Shown here: positions 5,628 through 6,395 of the stretch, piece by piece | Position numbering within the stretch: position 1 is the stretch's first letter | Layout of the letters: each line of letters begins with the position of its first letter | Assembly: GCA_025358195.1 (NCBI GenBank) | Contig: JANYKP010000028.1 | Span: 1-6,395 of the forward strand | Reading direction: 5' to 3' | DNA from: Cyclobacteriaceae bacterium | Lineage (GTDB): Bacteria > Bacteroidota > Bacteroidia > Cytophagales > Cyclobacteriaceae | Length of the DNA: 6,395 nt | Made by a program: the position numbers and the translations under genes | The notes under the pieces: generated by a model | Databases searched by the model: none | Told to the model about the DNA's origin: nothing | Seen by the model: only the letters and a program-made list of their open reading frames with translations

Positions 5628-6032
5628 TTTAAGGCTGTGCAAATTTCAATTAATACACCGGCGCTTTTGTTTCCCGCCATCACGCTGTTGATGCTTGCCT
5701 ACACCAATCGCTTTCTGGCCCTCGCTTCGCTCATCCGGAAGCTACACAGCGAATACAAAGGTTCAAAAGAAGATAAGCACCTTGTAAAAGCGCAGATTGT
5801 GAATCTTCACAGACGCCTCACGCTCATTAAGCGAATGCAAGCGAGCGGCATTCTCAGTTTTTTCTTCTGCGTCCTGTCGATGCTTTTCATTTACATCGAA
5901 CAGGAAGTTGGCGCGTATTCCATTTTCGCTCTAAGCCTTATCTTTCTGTTGGTATCGCTGGCCCTTTCGTTAAATGAAATTTATATCAGCACACGGGCTT
6001 TGGAAATTGAACTCAAGGATCTGGAGGATTGA
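5619..6032 (+). CDS. DUF2721 family membrane protein
   Basis: This 137-residue protein matches the DUF2721 family, whose function is not known. It shows about three membrane segments: residues 12-38 with the family's TPALLFPAI and AYTNRFLALA blocks, 76-93, and 98-119. A basic, partly helical loop (about 40-73, with VNLHRRLTLIKRM) lies between the first and second, and an acidic helical tail follows the third. The start is uncertain. ATG 5619 lies in a heptamer array and gives MTNFKA before the conserved region, while GTG 5637 would begin directly at VQISINTPALL. I keep the ATG because it is the only ATG before the first membrane segment. It is 10 bases after the transporter stop, so it is likely the last gene of a kinase-transporter-DUF2721 transcript. 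Whether that link has functional meaning is unclear. Confidence 0.85.
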   Translation: MTNFKAVQISINTPALLFPAITLLMLAYTNRFLALASLIRKLHSEYKGSKEDKHLVKAQIVNLHRRLTLIKRMQASGILSFFFCVLSMLFIYIEQEVGAYSIFALSLIFLLVSLALSLNEIYISTRALEIELKDLED

Positions 6033-6036
6033 AATG

Positions 6037-6060
6037 GAGGCTAGAGGTTAGAGGATGTAG
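6037..6060. repeat. Heptamer array after the DUF2721 stop codon
   Basis: Units are GAGGCTA (6037), GAGGTTA (6044) and GAGGATG (6051), then TAG. GAGG is constant in all three. It starts 4 bases after the stop codon and uses another word from the arrays further left. Confidence 0.65.
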
Positions 6061-6105
6061 ATTGACAAAGCACCCAACCAGGAAGTAGAATCCAATTTAA
6101 AAGGA

Positions 6106-6131
6106 CTTTGCGAGCTTTGCGCCTTTGCGCG
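6106..6131. repeat. CTTTGCG triple repeat between DUF2721 and the aminotransferase-like gene
   Basis: Three copies of CTTTGCG begin at 6106, 6115 and 6123, spaced 9 and 8 bases. Similar CTTTGCG runs are familiar to me from Bacteroidota spacers, though I cannot search for them here. The rest of the 187-base spacer (6033-6219) is pyrimidine-rich from about 6135. It has a small inverted repeat GTTAA/TTAAC at 6170-6183 and no convincing promoter. Confidence 0.6.
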
Positions 6132-6219
6132 ACATCCCTTTCTCTCGTACACCTTCCATCCCTTTTCCTGTTAAAATCTTAACCTAAATTCTTACCTTCC
6201 TTACCTAAACACCACGCCT

Positions 6220-6395
6220 ATGAGTTCCCGCAGATCCTTCTTTCGCAAAACAATCGGCCTCGCATCGGCCGCTACATTTGCTTCACTCTCCGCTAAGGCC
6301 ATCGGTGAAGATGTTTCCGATGCATTGCGTTCGCTCAATGAACTATCGCCGGAAGACGCGTTCAATGACGAAGACCTGTGGGCGCGGATGGCCCA
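6220..6395 (+). CDS. Tat-exported class V aminotransferase-like protein, N-terminus (cut by the right edge)
   Basis: I translated this partial gene from ATG 6220: 58 complete codons are open to the window end. Residues 3-10 (SRRSFFRK) are a twin-arginine signal with Arg4 and Arg5. A weakly hydrophobic stretch (12-25) and an AKA at 25-27 as a possible signal peptidase site follow. The mature start, LSPEDAFNDEDLWARMA (about 42-58), resembles the opening of Tat-exported, PLP-dependent class V aminotransferases annotated as isopenicillin N epimerase-like in Bacteroidota. None of the PLP-binding residues are in the window, so this family call rests on a short segment and is tentative. The Tat signal itself is clear. 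Folding in the cytoplasm with a bound cofactor before export would explain use of Tat. The gene follows a 187-base spacer with two repeat blocks and is probably a separate transcription unit. Confidence 0.68.
   Translation, partial: MSSRRSFFRKTIGLASAATFASLSAKAIGEDVSDALRSLNELSPEDAFNDEDLWARMA

Noticed and set aside
6170..6219. Promoter for the Tat-exported gene, and a repeat ACCTAAA at 6182 and 6203
   Set aside because: No TAnnTTTG match was found; the two ACCTAAA copies are 21 bases apart (three heptamer steps), but the units between them do not match, so chance is likely.

Overview
The window looks like a piece of a Bacteroidota chromosome, most likely from the Cytophagales. This is inferred from several things: no Shine-Dalgarno sequences at any start, '-7' type promoter boxes (TAnnTTTG-like) close to start codons, a CCCGAT/ATCGGG hairpin between genes, degenerate short-period repeats in the spacers, and protein families common in that phylum (NadR-like kinase without its adenylyltransferase half, DUF2721, Tat-targeted class V aminotransferase). 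No rRNA, tRNA, transposase or CRISPR array was seen. All complete genes are open with no frameshift.

Left part (1-2050, minus strand): a tight three-gene run, read right to left. It holds a COG4947-type esterase (1978-1271), a secreted proline-iminopeptidase-like alpha/beta hydrolase starting with GTG (1244-300), and the N-terminus of an ATP-grasp-like ligase that runs off the left edge (287-1). Gaps are 26 and 12 bases, so they are probably one operon. Facing it across about 90 bases is a plus-strand putative esterase (2072-2929) with an EF-hand-like loop. Three hydrolases around one ATP-grasp enzyme suggest a system that makes and then trims or releases a small amide- or peptide-like compound. 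The product is unknown.

Right part (2930-6395, plus strand): a HAD-family phosphatase (3048-3689), a NadR-like nucleoside kinase (3821-4363) followed 15 bases later by an MFS_3 transporter (4379-5608), a DUF2721 membrane protein (5619-6032), and the first 58 codons of a Tat-exported class V aminotransferase-like protein (6220 to the edge).

The most unusual signal is in the spacers. At least six short arrays with a period of exactly 7 bases, plus one of period 8 and one of about 8-9, sit in or at the edge of every spacer from the divergent promoter region rightwards, except the 15-base kinase-transporter gap. The repeated word differs from spacer to spacer, but three arrays share the word GACGAAT/ATTCGTC. 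Two of those are inverted around the CCCGAT hairpin, and some run into gene ends and starts. No spacer exceeds 300 bases.
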